Below, piece by piece: positions 7,236-7,488 of a DNA stretch of 7,488 bases. The notes below the pieces were generated by a model that did no database searches, had not been told where the DNA came from, and worked only from the letters and a program-made list of their open reading frames with translations. Positions within the stretch are counted from its first letter, which is position 1; the number at the start of each line of letters is the position of its first letter. The position numbers and the translations under genes were made by a program. Origin of the DNA: Natronospira elongata (lineage in GTDB: Bacteria; Pseudomonadota; Gammaproteobacteria; Natronospirales; Natronospiraceae). The stretch lies in the NCBI RefSeq assembly GCF_034931365.1, contig NZ_JAYGII010000060.1, positions 1-7,488 on the forward strand, written 5' to 3'.

Positions 7236-7488
7236 TCATACTCCTGTTGAGTTGAACCGATGGAACATTCTGGAGTTCCCCGAGCACTGCAGCGGAAGTT
7301 CGTGACATCTGCTGTCGCTTGGATTGTGAAATGTCTTAATGCTCTCAGACCGCCCAACCAAGATCCGCATCGGAAGACACCGCAGAAGCCGTGAGGAATT
7401 TCGGATCCGTCTGTTTATCGCCGACGATACAGCCCAAGCCAGAGTTATTGCTGCCGTCTTGCCTAGTCGGTTGGGGCAATCCAGCACT
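7236..7488 (-). pseudogene. Truncated Cas3-like helicase fragment, open at the right edge
   Basis: This minus-strand frame is open from the right edge to a TGA at 7236-7238. Its first residues, LDCPNRLGKTAAITLAW, followed by RLLRCLPMRILVGRSESIKT, align by eye with the Walker A and motif Ia region of GSU0051-like Cas3 helicases (PTGLGKTAA...LAW...RRLVYCLPMRTLVEQT). The Gly-Lys-Thr core is kept, but Thr-Gly before it has become Asn-Arg, and the end of motif Ia (EQT) has become GRS. After SIKTFHN nothing matches a helicase: no DEAH, SAT or HD motifs follow, and the frame stops about 70 residues after the Walker A. It therefore cannot be a working helicase and is best read as a relic of a second cas3. 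It is not a copy of the cas3 at 418-4380, which has PTAAGKT and FVVDRRIVVDEA at these positions. The 5' part lies outside the window, so its overall state is unknown. Identification is by remembered motifs only. Confidence 0.6.
7241..7245 (-). promoter_or_regulatory. Ribosome binding site deciding the csb1 start
   Basis: AGGAG on the minus strand, 7 nt before the ATG at 7231-7233 and only 1 nt before the ATG at 7237-7239. This favours the inner ATG. The stop of the upstream helicase fragment (TGA, 7236-7238) lies between the site and this start, so ribosomes finishing the fragment would stop next to it. Confidence 0.75.

Noticed and set aside
7234..7308. A 25-residue longer csb1 starting at the ATG at 7308
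   Set aside because: There is no Shine-Dalgarno sequence before it, the family-like sequence begins after MAEEL, and the AGGAG at 7241-7245 fits the inner ATG.
7327..7360. A sigma70-like promoter (TTGGTT, 17 nt, TAAGAC) on the minus strand ahead of csb1
   Set aside because: Both boxes match poorly and lie within the helicase fragment, and such matches are common by chance.
1..7488. A CRISPR array
   Set aside because: No regularly spaced direct repeats are seen anywhere in the window; nearly all of it is coding or recognisable gene remnant.

Overview
The window holds the interference part of a type I-G (formerly I-U) CRISPR-Cas locus, read entirely from the minus strand (right to left). Three genes look intact and closely packed: csb1/cas7 (6004-7233), csb2, a Cas5-Cas6 fusion (4438-5997), and a long cas3 (418-4380). 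The gaps are 6 nt and 57 nt, and each gene has a good Shine-Dalgarno sequence. The GC-rich sequence, AGGAG-type ribosome binding sites and this subtype suggest a proteobacterium, but nothing here fixes the genus.

The interference genes appear to work together as follows. Csb2 should process crRNA (Cas6 half) and cap the 5' handle (Cas5 half). Csb1 should form the Cas7 backbone. The Cas3 protein carries all the visible helicase motifs, then a C-terminal HD nuclease, then about 320 further residues that resemble the Cas8-like/'Cas3-extension' proteins of this subtype. No separate Cas8/Csx17 gene is in the window, so the fused extension is the only candidate for a large subunit seen here.

Both flanks of the intact block carry damaged cas genes. 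At 58-402, 15 nt after the cas3 stop, the start of a Cas4-Cas1 type adaptation gene can be read in frame. It is broken by two internal stop codons, has lost the first iron-sulphur cysteine, and then shifts frame. At 7236-7488, just upstream of csb1 and overlapping its ATG region, an open frame coming from the right edge reads as the Walker A/motif Ia region of a second Cas3 helicase of a different lineage. It is cut off before the rest of the helicase.

The main story is therefore an apparently intact interference operon that may have lost its own spacer acquisition gene and carries the relic of a replaced or second Cas3. No CRISPR array, tRNA, rRNA, insertion sequence or convincing terminator was seen. 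The left 57 bases hold only a possible gene start at the edge.
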